From contig NC_088295.1 in assembly GCF_032854445.1 (NCBI RefSeq), forward strand, positions 36,922,510 through 36,986,509: a DNA stretch of 64,000 nt, given 5' to 3'. The position numbers and the translations under genes are program-made. This DNA is from Liolophura sinensis. Lineage: Eukaryota > Mollusca > Polyplacophora > Chitonida > Chitonidae. This document shows positions 40,440 through 52,997 of the stretch, in pieces; within the stretch, counting starts at the first letter, position 1; each line of letters opens with the position of its first letter. The notes under the pieces were generated by a model. That model was given only the letters and a program-made list of their open reading frames with translations. It was not told the origin of the DNA and ran no database searches.

Positions 40440-40850
40440 GTTTAATCAACTGACCGACTACATCGTCTCGCAGGGTCATCAATCACTTGGCCGGTGACGG
40501 CAGCAAGTTTGTTCTCGGAGCAGCGACCACAATGGCGAATATTGGCCGCTCATCAAACCTATGGATTTGGTTTGTTTTACTAATGGTCGCTCTAGCGAAA
40601 CTCCATCAGGGCTGTCAGAGACGACTGCCATAGATTAGGCCCACATCTCCGAACCTCCAGACCAAACGAGCAGTCTTCTTTTACACCTATTTGCCCAATT
40701 ACAGATTTACACTAGCAAATAAAACCAATTGTCGGCTGTCTGTAAGCCCGCTGTACGACGTGTCGCTTCACGGCGTCAGAACACCACAATGGCAAAGATG
40801 AACGGCTGGTGGTTGAGCCGTGTACACCAGCGTTAACTTTGTTAAATAAA
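40440..40850. promoter_or_regulatory. candidate cis-regulatory block
   Basis: A stretch richer in GC and CpG than its neighbours ('ccggtgacggcagc', 'gtacgacgtgtcgcttcacg'), free of simple repeats and without a coding frame. Composition only; no defined motif set. Confidence 0.22.
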
Positions 40851-42306
40851 TATTCACCAAGCTTTACTTAAGAGATTACTTCATAAATCTTGCCCTTTTA
40901 CCCTCATGTAAAATTTACGCCTTTATGATTTATTATTTCACTGGCCGCGTGAGATTGAGGTAATTTTAAAATATTGAGCTTTTCTTCCTCCACCAGGACC
41001 CAGTGTGTTAAAGACGAGGCCATATCACATGTACATTGGTTTGTGTTCTGATTTCAAAGCTCTGCTAACAAACATTGGTCAAATATTTTTTTCCCGAACG
41101 TTAGACGGTTTAAACGTATAATTCCTTCTATAGAAGTATACCAATAAGTAATATCGACTTTACGTTGCATGTCTTGCAAGCTGTCACCATCTATTTCAGC
41201 TCTAAGTGCCGTTTAGTTAGTTTACGTTTTTTTAAAATCAAATTACTGTTGTCGAACGATGCTTCCAAAAAGTGGACGTTTGAATTTATGGTGGTATAAT
41301 TCTGGCTGGCCCTCGCAGCAGATTGTGGTCTAAACTTGGCGTGATAAATGAATGCCAGTGGGGAGAAGATGTATACGGGGTACTTATTCCTTTCATCAAT
41401 CTCTCCACAGACGACTGTTCTGGCCTTTTCAACCCGTTATAATGGAATTACCCATGCACTGAGGAGTAACGTATTGAGCAATGCTAGCCCTCCGCTAACT
41501 ATGTGTTGAATCCATTTAGCCATATGATATTGTGTATTATATGGCTGGCTGACTTGTCGTTTTGGCGCTCGGCCTTTTTCTGCTACCATTTGGTGGGCTT
41601 GCTATTAGTTTTCTAGCTTTTCGCCTGACCCCTTACACCGTGCTTGGCCTTACCCTCGGGGACCCGACTGCCCCACTCGCTGACCCACCCTAAAATGTAT
41701 TTATGCATAAAAATAAGCGAATTACTAAGATTGATTTCCTGTCACTGTGCGGAGGTTGAATTGGCTCAGGAGACGAGAAGGAAAGCGGACGGATTAAATC
41801 TGCATTCCTCTACCGAAATCATTCTATTAACTGTGTGGAATGGAACGCGTCCTTGATTCAATAACAGTATTGTTGCCGGCTTCCTTGGATTATTCTGACT
41901 GGAGAACCGCTGTTTTTTTTTATTGCCATCTAATCATCGTTACTACTTCTGGTGCGGTTTGCCGAACATTGTAACTGGCTGATTTCTTCAGAGAGACACA
42001 CAAAAAAATATTGATGGTGCATTATGCTATAAATTTCTAATCAATTTAGACTCTAAAGAGTTATGGTGGGAAATAATTGGCGAGCATTTTGCTGGGGATT
42101 TTTTTACATGATTATATGACAGACTTGTGGATTATGATCCCGAAAGTGATGATCTTGAGATGTAGAAGTTTCTCTAAAGAGACAGGATCACAATCCAAGG
42201 GTAATGAGACTGTCCGTGTAGTGTACCATGAGCTTACTTGACAAAAAAATGAATGTTTTTTGCTCCATATGAAGAAGCGATATATCTGACATAACTGATA
42301 ATCTAT

Positions 42307-42309
<3 letters not shown>

Positions 42310-42361
<52 letters not shown>
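42310..42361. repeat. (TA)n microsatellite
   Basis: About 50 bp of TA alternation followed by ACACATATATG. Confidence 0.95.
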
Positions 42362-42819
42362 CACATATATGTTATAAATGAAGCAAATAACTCACGTTTT
42401 GTCCATTATACAGAATACATTCTGTAAATAGTATTTACGAGTAAGATAGAAAAAAAAAACAAAGCAAGAATGACTGATACCAAATTCTTTCGAATTTTTG
42501 TAGTATTGGATGAAGCTAATGGATATTGTTTTCCAGTGGGAAAAATATACAAACTGAATGAATCCAAATATATAGGTAACTGATCCTTCCTTCTTTGCAT
42601 GCAGGTTGGTGGGGTATACTGAGTATGGATTTTAAGCAAGAGACCTGCCTCGCCTTTCACCGGATTTTAACGCCCACTCAGAAATTGCATTCAGTGTTCT
42701 CCACGCTTGTTCATCGGCGCATTTCGCCTAAAGGCCGTTGTGAGCTTTGTTATAACAGGTACTATACACTCCAGCCGCTACGTGGAGAGCTGAACCCCCT
42801 CGTGCTATGACAGAGTAAA

Positions 42820-43056
42820 CCAAGAGCGGGAATAAAAGCGGATGGTAGCCTGATGTATTTCTCATTAACGGAGGATTGATATGGTTCACTCATTCCCCGG
42901 CCGAGCAAGGGCGCGAATAACCAGTTAATTCGCCGCTCCGAGTGGTGTTAAATCATTGATTAGTAGAGGAAGTTAGGAGGACGTAGAGAGAAGCTTCAGT
43001 TCACGCGTTACTCAGTTGTTCCTCCGAGACTTCCAGACAGACGGACTTAGAAAGGT
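42820..43056 (+). promoter_or_regulatory. candidate promoter with first-exon-like segment
   Basis: GGGAATAAAAGCGG (about 42828-42841) is TATA-like. A CpG-containing non-coding stretch follows (ggccgagcaagggcgcg, ttcgccgctccgagtgg) and then a good donor (GAAAG|GTAATC at 43055). This is the layout of a non-coding first exon, but no downstream exon is evident. Confidence 0.2.
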
Positions 43057-43284
43057 AATCAGCGCCGGGAGGAATTTATAGATGTGCTCACGAGGGGACT
43101 TATGAACGCCAAAATGGCTATGTCCACGGATTGTTATATCATTATACCAGGCCTATAACTTAAAAAAAAACTTCAGATGAATATGGATCTAATACATGCA
43201 TGAAATAAAAAAGAAGTTAAAAGTAAAAAGTAGTATTGTACAATGGTTTCCCTTCACAATGACATGTAACTAAAATTTATTGTA

Positions 43285-43380
43285 AATACGCCATTCTCCA
43301 GAATATTTCACTTGTACGACGGAGGCCAGCATTATGTTAGGAAGAAATCAGGCAGAGGCTGAGGGAAGCCTACGACCAAA
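43285..43380 (-). mobile_element. SINE 3' fragment, minus strand
   Basis: On the minus strand it reads 'acataatgctggcctccgtc', 'gtacaagtgaaatattct' and a truncated 'ggcgta', the shared SINE 3' region without head or A/T tail. Confidence 0.75.
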
Positions 43381-44636
43381 GGCTGTTGGGGTCTAGTTAA
43401 TAAATCATGCTTTACACATTTTATCTTTGTTTCGTTCTGACATAACGGTAAAGGCGTGTGGACAATCAGCAGATAAAACACGTTGTGAGTCAATGACATT
43501 TCGTTATATGCCAACATAAATCTTTTCTAAATCCCAGAGCACCACAACACGACAAGGCTCGATATTAAGGCTTAAGAAACGTTTGACCGAGGACAAAGTG
43601 GTTATAAGATATGTCGATAATATAATGTGTCACATATTCATATCATATGAAACATGCAGTAAGATCGCTACCCAAGATCGCTGTAAAGGGGAAGGTTCAA
43701 TCTTTTAATATTTTTGTTCACGCCTGGTCTTTTGCTCGTGCTTGATTTGCTCAACTGTCGGGGAACCTTTCTCGCCAAAGGTATAATTCGGGCCAAAGCT
43801 GTACAGTCTGTTGTTCATTTCTACCTTTGTGATGATGTTTTGTGTGCAGACTGGTGACGTAAAACTAAGGTATTACTGGAGAACGATGGTCAGTCCTTCT
43901 TGCTCGAGAGACACCATTGCGCGGGAACAGGTGCCCAATTGAAAGACACATAAGAACATGAGTCTTTTTCCGGAACTCAACCAGGTAATGCCTTTTTTAT
44001 CGCATGTCCTTCCTGACTTGCTAAACTAATTCAAAGACCCACTCAGAAATTGCACGCGACTACATCATTGCCTCTTGGTCTTGGAATTGCTTTTGATTCA
44101 CATTTCCCACTTTTGCAGCTCAGTCCATGTAACTATTTTTAAAGAGGTTTGATGGCGTTCATTTTTACCAGTGCTTACATAATGGGACCAGGAAGTATAC
44201 ATATTTAAAAGTTATTTTTCTTGTATGATCTCAGTGCAACCCTTCCAATTTTAAGACAGATATTACTAGTACTGAAAACCAAGAATTACCGTTCTCTCCC
44301 AGGTTTTCGTTTGGAAAAGTAAAGATATGAATATGTTGTTCATTAGATGGATTAACCATGAAAAAAAAGGAACTAATATTCCTGCTACTGTTCCATGTAT
44401 ATTGGCTAAAACGTGCAGATCAATTGTCAAAATTAGAAGAATTAGGGTATGTGGCTAATTTCTTTTCAGGTTTTACATTAAAGTATTAAAGCAGTGCGGT
44501 GTTTATTAACTTTTAAGTGGCAGAGGAAGATTATTACTTTGACGGTTTGTTTATTCAGTACATTTTTGTAAATAATATTTAGCTTTTTCATGGAGTCCAG
44601 GTTTGTGGGTGGTTTAATTATGCCTGAGACACCGGA

Positions 44637-44950
44637 CATGACGGCCTCGCTTGGTACTCAGCACAAAGAGGTTAGAACAAGGAAACATGACTGGTTGGCC
44701 CGGTGTCAGCATAATGTGACTGGGTGGGGTGTCATGTCTGGTGTCTTAGTGGCGGCATAGACTCGTTCTGTCACAAGAAGACACAACATATGTACATACA
44801 CCTAATGATTCCCTGACTGCAAAACTGTTAAGTACGGCCTTAAAGCCCAAGCAAATACATACATACAAACATACAAACATACATACATACATACATACAT
44901 ACATACATACATACATACATACATACATACATACATACATACATACATAC
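44637..44950 (+). mobile_element. second SINE-like family with (CATA)n tail
   Basis: It begins 'ggcctcgcttggtactcagc', continues 'ggaaacatgactggttggcc' and 'cggtgtcagcataatgtgac', and ends 'gttaagtacggccttaaagc' followed by about 90 bp of CATA repeats (44861-44950). It is the most complete copy of this family in the window. Confidence 0.7.
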
Positions 44951-45419
44951 CAGACCTGATGCTGAAACAGGTCGACCTCTTACCCTTAACGCCAAGCCTG
45001 TAAAGCTCCACGAATGTCAGTTCCGAAGTCTTCGGAATGACCCGACTGGAGATTGAACGCAGGTTTTTGTCTTACGGCGCGAACGTAAACAACAATTTTT
45101 ATAACTAAAAGCCGAATAACCATCTTACTTGATCTTCTCTTCTGCAAAAACTATTGTGATGCTATGAAAAACTAAGCTCTGATTTTCTCACTTAAACTCT
45201 TAAGTAAAACAAGCCTTTTCGCGACATTGGCTGAATTACAAGATGTGAAATCCGCTATAAATGACTTCGGGGAGTTCGTGGACGGTTTGCCTCAGAAAGA
45301 AGCGCGCGAGGTAGTTCAGTGGAAATATAGTTTTTACCGAGTAGCACAGGCAATTACAGTGTTTTTGCGTTTGCATTGCTAAAGAGCCAAATGTTGGATT
45401 TCGTGTTTTGTCTCATCGG

Positions 45420-45735
45420 GGACTGAAGTCGGTAGCAAGGTACCTTGTAAATCAATCTCAAAAGTAACCCGCTTTCCGCGGGGAATTTCCATGAAAAACT
45501 CCAAGCTGGCAATTCAGTGTGGATTTGTCGGAGAGAAGTGATGAACTGTTTGTATTAGATACATTGCTAAGCACCAGCGAGCCGTAGAGATGTAGGCAGT
45601 AGATTAATGGCCACCATATGATTACTTTTGGGAGGAGACGGCCCCGTGCCGATTCCGCCATTGATCTGCTTGACGGATGGCTGATCCCAGTAAAGATCAT
45701 TTGTCAGCAGAGCTTCAGGGATCTCCCAAACACAA
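45420..45735. promoter_or_regulatory. candidate cis-regulatory block
   Basis: Non-repetitive, evenly composed sequence with 'taatggccaccatatgatta', where a CATATG E-box is flanked by TAAT and ATTA sites. No coding frame is convincing. The call rests on composition and this motif cluster only. Confidence 0.25.
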
Positions 45736-46781
45736 GTCCGACAACATCACAGCTTCCTTGTTTTTTTGTCAAGATGCTCCTCCGTGTGCATCACAACCAG
45801 TTACACAGTTTAACCTTTGACTGTTTGGTGGGCCATTTCAGTATCGTACATGTATAAGTCATGTGAGTCATGTTGAAATCTCGATTACATCCTCTGTAAG
45901 TAAAGCAAATGCTAAGATCACTAGACCACGATTTCTTTATTTAACTAAAAGATACTCTTAACTATTCTCTAGTGCACTTTTTCATCAAGTATGCTGAAAC
46001 ATGCGTATGATCAAAGACACTTGGCGAAGACCATCATTCTCTCACCTTCTCGTTCCTCCATTATGGACTATGGTCTGGTTCTACTTATTGATTTGGATGG
46101 CTTTTAAAGCCACAAGTAGGAATCTTGTTTATGGGTGTTAGGAAGAAATCTGAGGGATATCTGAAGGAAACGCCTGCTCTTTAATTGCCAAGTTCCTGCT
46201 GATTAACTAGCCCGGAGCAAGGCATCTAGCTTTGTCAAGTGTTCGCGGGACTCTCCATCATTGTGGTATGAGATGTGCTTTAAAAGTGAATTAGTTCTTC
46301 GATGCGGAAAATTCTCAACCTATAAAGGAAATACGGTCTGATATTCGTTCAGCTGTTATTTACAAGTTATTATTTTAGTCAGTTACGTTCGTCCATCACC
46401 AACGAAACTGTGATAATAGTCGTCTAAGCTCTGGTATGAACATTTGTTGTCTGGCCATTACGTTGGGATACTTACACCCTCATCAACGCCCACATGTTAA
46501 CCACTGCAAGAGGTAATTTAACGGTATGACTGAGACAAAAATGTCATGCAGCCAAAAGCTTTTCTGACAAGTATGATCTGGCAACATTTATTAGACTATC
46601 GTCAAAGCTTTGTTTATCTTTTTTTCACACATAGTCGTTGTTTCACAACGGAATGTCATATCTCTAAAGCAGAAAACTTGAACAGGTTTTACTGTGACCT
46701 GAAAGATTCATACTAAAGGTGAAATGGTTTTGTCCACACTATAGGCTGTATGATTTCTGGCCCAGCATAAGCTTTAATCCA

Positions 46782-47105
46782 TTTATTTATTTGTTTATTT
46801 ATTTATTTGTTTGTTTATTTATTTGTTTATTTATTATTTGTTTGTTTATTTATTCCGTTGTCACACTCAAGATGGCGACCTGGCGGGCCAGTGTTATGGT
46901 TGGACAAGGCAGGATTGCCCAGTGTGTGACACGTACAGACTTGCACCCGGTATTGGTGGGAAACTAGTAACCTCCAACGAACATATAGACTGTGTAAACT
47001 GCCCAACAAGCATTCCACACAGTTTATGTTGCCACCAAGAGCTCTCGAGCAATGATATTGGGTTTTTCCAGAAATTTCCACGAAGGCAGGGACTGAACAT
47101 GTACC
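46782..47105 (-). mobile_element. SINE-like element with (AAAT)n-type tail, minus strand
   Basis: The plus strand opens with TTTATTTATTTG repeats (46783-46855). Read on the minus strand, the end is 'cataacactggcccgcc' and 'cttgagtgtgac' before the A/T tail, clearly related to the 'cataatgctggccgcc' and 'cttgagtacggc' module of the other SINEs. The body differs, so this looks like a separate family sharing the 3' module. Confidence 0.55.
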
Positions 47106-47149
47106 TTTTTTTCTAGTGATTGGAAGTCAAACAAATGATTGGTTGACGC

Positions 47150-47765
47150 GTCATGTTAGATGTAGGTAGGTATACTGTGATAGGGCGGGGCATTATGACT
47201 TGAGTCGGTATACTGTAATTGACTAGTGTCAGTATACTATGGTGGGGCGGGACGTGATGACTGGTGTCAATATACTGTGACTGGGTAGGACGTCATGACT
47301 GGTGTCAGTATATACTGTGATCGAGTGGGGCGTAATGACTGGTGTCAGTATATTCTGTGATCGGGAGAGGCTTGATGACTGGTGTCAATATATTGTATCG
47401 GGTGAGGCGTGATGATTGGTGTCAGTATATACTGTGAAGTGGTAGGACATCATGACTGGTGTCATAGTGGGATCGAGTGGGGCGTGATGATTGGTATCAG
47501 TATATACTGTGATCGAGTGAGGCGTGATGATCGAGTGAGGCGTGATGATTGGTGTCAGTATAGACTATGATCGAGTTGGGCGTGATGATTGGTGTCAATA
47601 TATACTGTGTTCGAGTGAGGCGGGATGACCGAGTGAGGCGTGATGATTGGTGTCAAATATATACTATGATCGTGTGGGGCGTCATGATTGGTGTAAGTAT
47701 ATACTGTGATCGGGTGAGACGTGATGATTGGTATCAGTATGTACTATGATCAAGTGGAGTTTTAT
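47150..47765 (+). repeat. ~40-bp minisatellite, about 15 units
   Basis: Units read 'gatgattggtgtcagtatat' plus 'actgtgatcgagtgaggcgt', with frequent point changes and a few shortened copies. No coding frame is credible. Confidence 0.9.
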
Positions 47766-48145
47766 ATTCTGGGTCATCCTCAAAGCGTTCATGTGGAATA
47801 GCAATGTAAAGATACTTGCTCTAAGATCGGTCTTGACAAGACGTCACCTTCGTTATATGACGGAAAAATCCCGGGAACACCAATATATGCCTATACCAAT
47901 CCAATAAAGCGTGTACATGTAATATAACATATTCTCTTAAGAAATGGTTTTGTTTTCTGAAGAATCAAAATAACACAGTCTACAGTGTTTGCAAAACACA
48001 AATAGGTTACAACAGAGATAAAACGTGAATTTGGCAAACCAGAATTAATTATACCTTTCCATCGTGGCCTGTCAGCGCAATTCCATCATTCCTGACGATT
48101 GATAACGATATATAGTAACAAAGCTGGAGTTCGATTTGTATACTT

Positions 48146-48151
48146 TTTATT
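48146..48151 (-). terminator. candidate PRDM8 polyadenylation signal
   Basis: On the minus strand this is AATAAA, about 890 nt after the PRDM8 stop codon. I saw no canonical signal nearer the stop. Cleavage would be expected some 10-30 nt further, near 48120-48135. Confidence 0.35.
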
Positions 48152-49040
48152 AAGTTAAAAAGTAAGTTAATAGTATCAAAGATCTGGCTTTCAAGCACGT
48201 CGTTGAACATAATAAACCATCTGATCTGTTAATATTGTTTAGCCATTTTTTGTCAGGAGTTTGGAATTGGTTCCGGCTGAAAAGAATAAGATCATACCTG
48301 TAATTTTTAAGTGTATAAATACTTTCAGATTTCAAAGTATAAGTGATTGCTATAGAAACATCTTACACAATATGAGCCGATTTTTACCAGTCATAAACGG
48401 CATTGTACATTATGATAGCAAAATTGTAATTTTCTCTGATGAAAAGTCAGCTGTAAGTAGGGAATAGACCAGAACGAACGTGAAGATTTTCTAACAAATT
48501 AGAGTATAGATACGACCTATATATTAAAGGTACTTCCCATAAAATTGCTCCGCATCGCAAATAAAGCCCACACAAATTTAGGCTGTTTACTTCGTCTTTT
48601 CATGGTTGAATTTTCACTATTATGCTCTGGTGATAAAACGAGTCATTACACCCAACTATTATATTTCATATCTATAGTACCTCCAATGTCGGTTATCCCA
48701 AAGGATATAGCACTTTGGAAAAAATCGTTTCACCACAATTCACGGAAATACGCACATGCCTATATGCGCAAGTCTGGATCAAGCATAGCACTAAATAAAT
48801 CCTCTAAAATGGAAGTTTTTATCACAATTCTATAAGCAACAATTAGGCTAGGATATATTATACAAAAACAAAGGCCTGGCTGTTGTCCACAATGCCAGTT
48901 TATGAACAGGTCCATACAGCTTCCTTGTACATACATAATACCTTAAGTTAGACGACGATGACATTGCACACACTGATAATAATTCATAAAAGTTCGACTT
49001 TGAGAGTTGTTAAATTTCAAGCAGTGGACAGAGCCACACG

Positions 49041-50173
49041 TCATAGGTGAGAGGTCATATGCCTGGTAAGATGATGTCTCTCTCGGAAACTTTCACTGCA
49101 GATATTGCATCTTAATTTTTCCTCCCTTTTCCTTTTCATTGGATCGAATTCCCGTTTGTGGTGAGATCTCATGTGGTACACGAGATCGCTCGTCATGCGA
49201 AAGGTGGCGCTGCATTGAGCGCAACAGTTCTGAAAAACGTTCACAGAGGACAATGGAGAATGCATGGCAGTTTGCGAGGAAGGATGTAACATTTTCTCCA
49301 TCATAGGATTTATAGTCCGGATAGCAGAATATGGATTTCTGGGTTTGTCAAACATCACGGGGGGTTTGGACGAGCTCAGTAAACTAGGGTTACTGTTCTC
49401 AATGTTTTTCAAATCACCTTCACTTTCGTCTCTTTTCGTTTTCATCGGCTGAGAAATTCCACCGCTGATCACGGCAGCTCCCATGGGAATGCCCCCAAAC
49501 ATGCCAGGTCTAGGAAGGTGAACCATGGCCGGGTGCAAGTGGGGCATCATAGGGTAGACCGGAAGTCTGGAGTCCAAAAACAGATTGGACTGTGGATCTC
49601 CGTGACCAGCCAGAGCGGGCATTGGGCCAGCCATGGAAGAAGGAGGTACAAGAGAAAGCCCACGTTTCAGGTGTCTAGAACTGACCGGTACGGGCGGCTC
49701 CAGTGGCGAGGCCCTATTATACGACCCAGAGGTAAGTTTATCCACCTTTCTAAAAGCACTGTGACCATCCTCAGAACTAAAGCCATTAGACTTTATGTTC
49801 TGGTTACAATCGAATGACTTGTCTTTTGGTTCCGGTGTTAAAGTTTTCGAGCTGGAGCCGTGCCTTTCTCGCTCCTGTCTTTTTTCAGGACTACAGTCCG
49901 TCTCGTGTATAGCACTACCTTCCCTTTTCAAACCGCGATAATCTGTTAAGGACGTTCTAGACTTAGTTCCGAGGCTTCCTGTGTCCTTCGTCTTTTCTCG
50001 GCCAGCGGAACTTGGTGGAGACCTGCGTTCTTTCTTATGTACTGCGATCTTGGTGAAGTTATCAGCATGCGACCAAACCCTCCTCTGAGGACACCTAAAG
50101 CGAACGTGTGCCCTGAGAGGGAACGGGTAGTCAAAGTTTTCCCCACAATATGGACAGGAATAGTTCTCAGGCT
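49041..50173 (-). CDS. PRDM8: PRDM8 exon 3: three zinc fingers and stop
   Basis: 1133 nt, acceptor TGTTTTCAG|AG, phase 1 entry. It encodes NYSCPYCGENF with LRAHVRFRC (C2HC finger), basic and serine-rich stretches, a proline/methionine-rich tract, and the two C-terminal C2H2 fingers. Stop is TGA at 49041-49043. The in-frame ATG at 50183 lies within the acceptor region and is not the start. Confidence 0.92.
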
Positions 50174-52997
50174 CTGAAAACAAGACATTCGTGACAATAT
50201 GTTAGTATACGGAATTATGAAATGTTTTAACAAATTCGTGATCATTTGTTTACTAACCAACTTACTTTATCATTACAACACTGTGTTTATATATGTATAT
50301 CAAAAGGAAAATCAATTCAGCACTCTACAAACATGCATAAACAAACAAATTTCGCTGTATAATTTTATAATCACTGATATAATAATATTAATATTGTTAT
50401 AAACCAGTGTTAATGAAAAAAATAGTTCTGTGGATATAGGCTTACTACCTGTAATATTTAGAATGTGTTTCTTTGGCATGAAATACGAAATTGTTCTCAA
50501 CACAATTTAATTTTAGGCCAGAAAATCACACCTAAAATAAATCGTCATATGATTCCATAATACATACACTTTGCGGAATCGTACCATAAATAATATTGTC
50601 CTTAAACATAATTTACCTCCATTGAGAGGCCTTTGAATCTCCGGAATTCCAATCAGCATGGCGAAGTCTTTGCTGTACCAGATCAGGAGCTCCTCGTGAG
50701 CTTTGATCATTCTTAATGCCCTGTAATAGATCTGACCTTCCTTTATGTAAGCTTCCATATTCTGTTCATCCTCAGTCTTTGCAGGATGTATGTAACATAG
50801 CCATTCCATTGGCTCATTTAATTCCTTGGCCTCGTCAGGGTTCACCTGTGGACAGAGGATAATTTTTTAGCTTTATTGTTAGTAAAACGAAAAAGGGGAA
50901 AAAAAGAAAACTAAAGCCTTGCCTAGTTAAATACAGGGCTTAGTTGTTTAAAGTGTAATTGTGCTCTGCCGTTTATATCCTCTACAATCTATTTAGTTTA
51001 CCGACGAAACAACCCATGCCTTCTGGCGTTAATCAAGAAAACCGTAGCACGATTCTGCTTTGGTCTCGATTGTAAAATATTGGATGGAAAAACGTAGCTT
51101 ACTATTGAAGGTACGGTGCTTTGTTCTTTAAACTTGGAACCTCAACCCTTTAGCCCTTTGGTGCGGTTTTTCAAGCAATGGGGATAAATAAAATTCCTTT
51201 GAGGATTTCAAATTAGTGCCTTAAGTATAAGGTCAGATACCACTGGTAAGTCATAGAATCAACAAGCTTAACGTCATTGTTGGCTCAGCTGGTTAACGCA
51301 GCGTAATGACTTACGAGCCTCTCCACAATGAAGTTGTTGTGAGTTCAAGTCCAGCTCATGCCGGCTTTCTATCCGGCTGTACATGGGAAGGTCTGTCAGC
51401 AACCTGCAGATGGTCGTGGATTTCCCCGGGGCTCTGCCCTGTTTACTCCCACCATAATGCTGGCCGCCGTTGTATAAGTGAAATATTCTTGAGTACGGCG
51501 TAAAAAACATATCAAATATATAAATCATTGTAAGCTGCAACTTTAGCTTTTTGCCATTCGACAATGTCTAGGGAAGTGAGCTATATATAACACTTTCTGC
51601 GGCTAGACTATTGGTAGGGCAATCTACATCCAGATGTTATTCATTTTGCAATAGGAGTCAGTGGACTGTGGCACAATGGCAACGGCAACTTTTGCAAACT
51701 CAACCTGAAATGACTTGTAAGCACTAACACACAAACTGAAGCTAATAAGACTATAAGGCGCCTAATGACTTTCCCCGCGTTTGCCGTTCAGAATTTATGA
51801 AGGCAATTAAGTCTAGACTGGTCGACTGTATCGGGATCAACAGATTGTGTTAATGGCGAGAAGCTGGGCTACAAGCCAAAATAAGCATAGACCACAGTTT
51901 AAAACAAGAACCGATTTCGCAGAGAATTTTTGATTTAAGTTAAAGTCTTCTTATCCAGTATACATGCAAAGAATATAGTTTATGACCCAAGAAGGTCAGC
52001 TTTGTCTCGGATCATACAACACGTATTATGTGCTCGCAATTTTAAATTTTGACTTGAGTGAAGAGTGGCCTTGTGGAAGCGGCCACAGGAATGTATATCA
52101 TCGGAGACAAATTTGCTGAGTGCTGGTTTCGAAATGTGTGTGTGTGTGCGTGTGTGTGTATGTGTGTGTGTGTCCGTATATATATATATATAACCGAAAG
52201 AAAGATAGCACCTGGTGATCTGGTTACACACTTTAAGTGGCACGCTAGTTATTCCAGGTGCCTGGGGGATGTAAAATCAATACAGGGTTGTCCAGGGACG
52301 AACTTTATGTCTGAACGCTGCGCTTCTCCCTTTAGAGACCAGGAAAGTATTGGACCGAACTGCAGCATATTATTCCATTAAGTGGATCAAAACCTCCTAA
52401 CTAGCCATGAAATACAATTGAAGACGTGACCGGGTTACTGGTACCCTCTTACCGTACGGAACACAGCGGCTGGGTTTGTATAACTGCCAATTGAATTTAA
52501 CGCTCCGAATTTACAAGTCCACCTCAAAGCATAGAGCCCATAAATGGAGTTACGCATATGGAAGGACACAAAAACTTGTTTCAGCTGTGAGGGATGTGTT
52601 GGCGACAAAACGGTCACTTGTTCTGTTTGGTTATTCTGTTTCAATGTGAAGGTAATCAATAAAGTAAAAAAGACAATGAAAGGTTGTCTTTGCTGAATAA
52701 AAGGACTTTTGACCTTTCAAGTATGATTCAATATTCCTGGGTTACCTCCATGATTTCTTGAAACATACATTTCATACTACATGCACTTTCTATCAAAGCG
52801 AAACTTTGGAAACCTTGAAAATCAAATTGATCAAAAAATCTACACGATCCAATACATACCTGCAATGTAATCCTCTGACAAGCATTCTGATTGGTTAGTG
52901 ATCCAATGTGGCTGACCGGATCTGTGATAACCGATGACTTAGGCAGGGGTCCATATATCCGACCGTAGTCAATGGTTACCAGTGTGATCACCCCCAT
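49041..52997 (-). CDS. PRDM8: PRDM8-like PR-domain zinc-finger transcription factor, 3 coding exons
   Basis: This is a nuclear transcriptional regulator. Vertebrate PRDM8 is a repressor of neural development with a PR (SET-related) domain and zinc fingers. Coding exons are 52997-52860, 50845-50617 and 50173-49041, joined in phases 0 and 1, giving 499 residues. Residues 1-122 form the PR domain (YIHPAKTEDEQNMEAYIKEG, RALRMIKAHEELLIWYSKDF). A C2HC finger follows (C129, C132, H145, C150), then a long proline/serine-rich linker with a His/Met/Pro tract. Two C2H2 fingers close the protein (C440/C443/H456/H460 and C478/C481/H494/H498). The ending HMRSHHKREFDP...ESFRERHHLTRHMTSH is the strongest match to PRDM8. 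The PR N-terminus is shorter than in vertebrates. Confidence 0.9.
50617..50845 (-). CDS. PRDM8: PRDM8 exon 2: C-terminal part of PR domain
   Basis: 229 nt, acceptor CTGTCCACAG|GTGAAC, donor GGAG|GTAAAT, phase 0 to 1. It encodes the conserved PR core: EWLCYIHPA, DEQNMEAYIKEGQIYYRAL, EELLIWYSKDFA. Confidence 0.92.
51274..51527 (+). mobile_element. tRNA-derived SINE in PRDM8 intron
   Basis: TGGCTCAGCTGG (A box-like), GAGTTCAAGTCC (B box-like), 'aacctgcagatggtcgtgga', 'ataatgctggccgccgttgt' and 'attcttgagtacggcgtaaa' match the other SINEs. It lies antisense to PRDM8. The first ~8 bases of the head are degraded. Confidence 0.85.
52134..52191 (+). repeat. (GT)n/(TA)n compound microsatellite
   Basis: TGTGTG repeats with a few CG and AT interruptions, followed by TATATATATATATA, inside the PRDM8 intron. 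Small frames here are artefacts. Confidence 0.9.

Larger units (their letters stand above)
31336..49040. other. intergenic region between the receptor and PRDM8, no protein gene recognised
   Basis: About 17.7 kb separate the receptor-side minisatellite from the PRDM8 stop codon. All open frames are short (122 codons or fewer) and resemble no family I know. The region contains SINE copies, microsatellites, a 40-bp minisatellite and several blocks of even base composition that may be regulatory; the clearer ones are listed separately. The receptor polyadenylation site is probably within its first 2-3 kb, but I cannot fix it. Confidence 0.5.

Noticed and set aside
48545..48835. 96-codon plus-strand frame near the 3' end of PRDM8
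   Set aside because: It is antisense to the probable PRDM8 3' UTR, has no recognisable domain and sits in AT-rich sequence.
50174..50183. ATG at 50183 as the start of a separate 380-residue zinc-finger gene
   Set aside because: The ATG lies upstream of a strong acceptor (TGTTTTCAG). Joining to the PR-domain exon keeps phase and gives a complete PRDM8-like protein.
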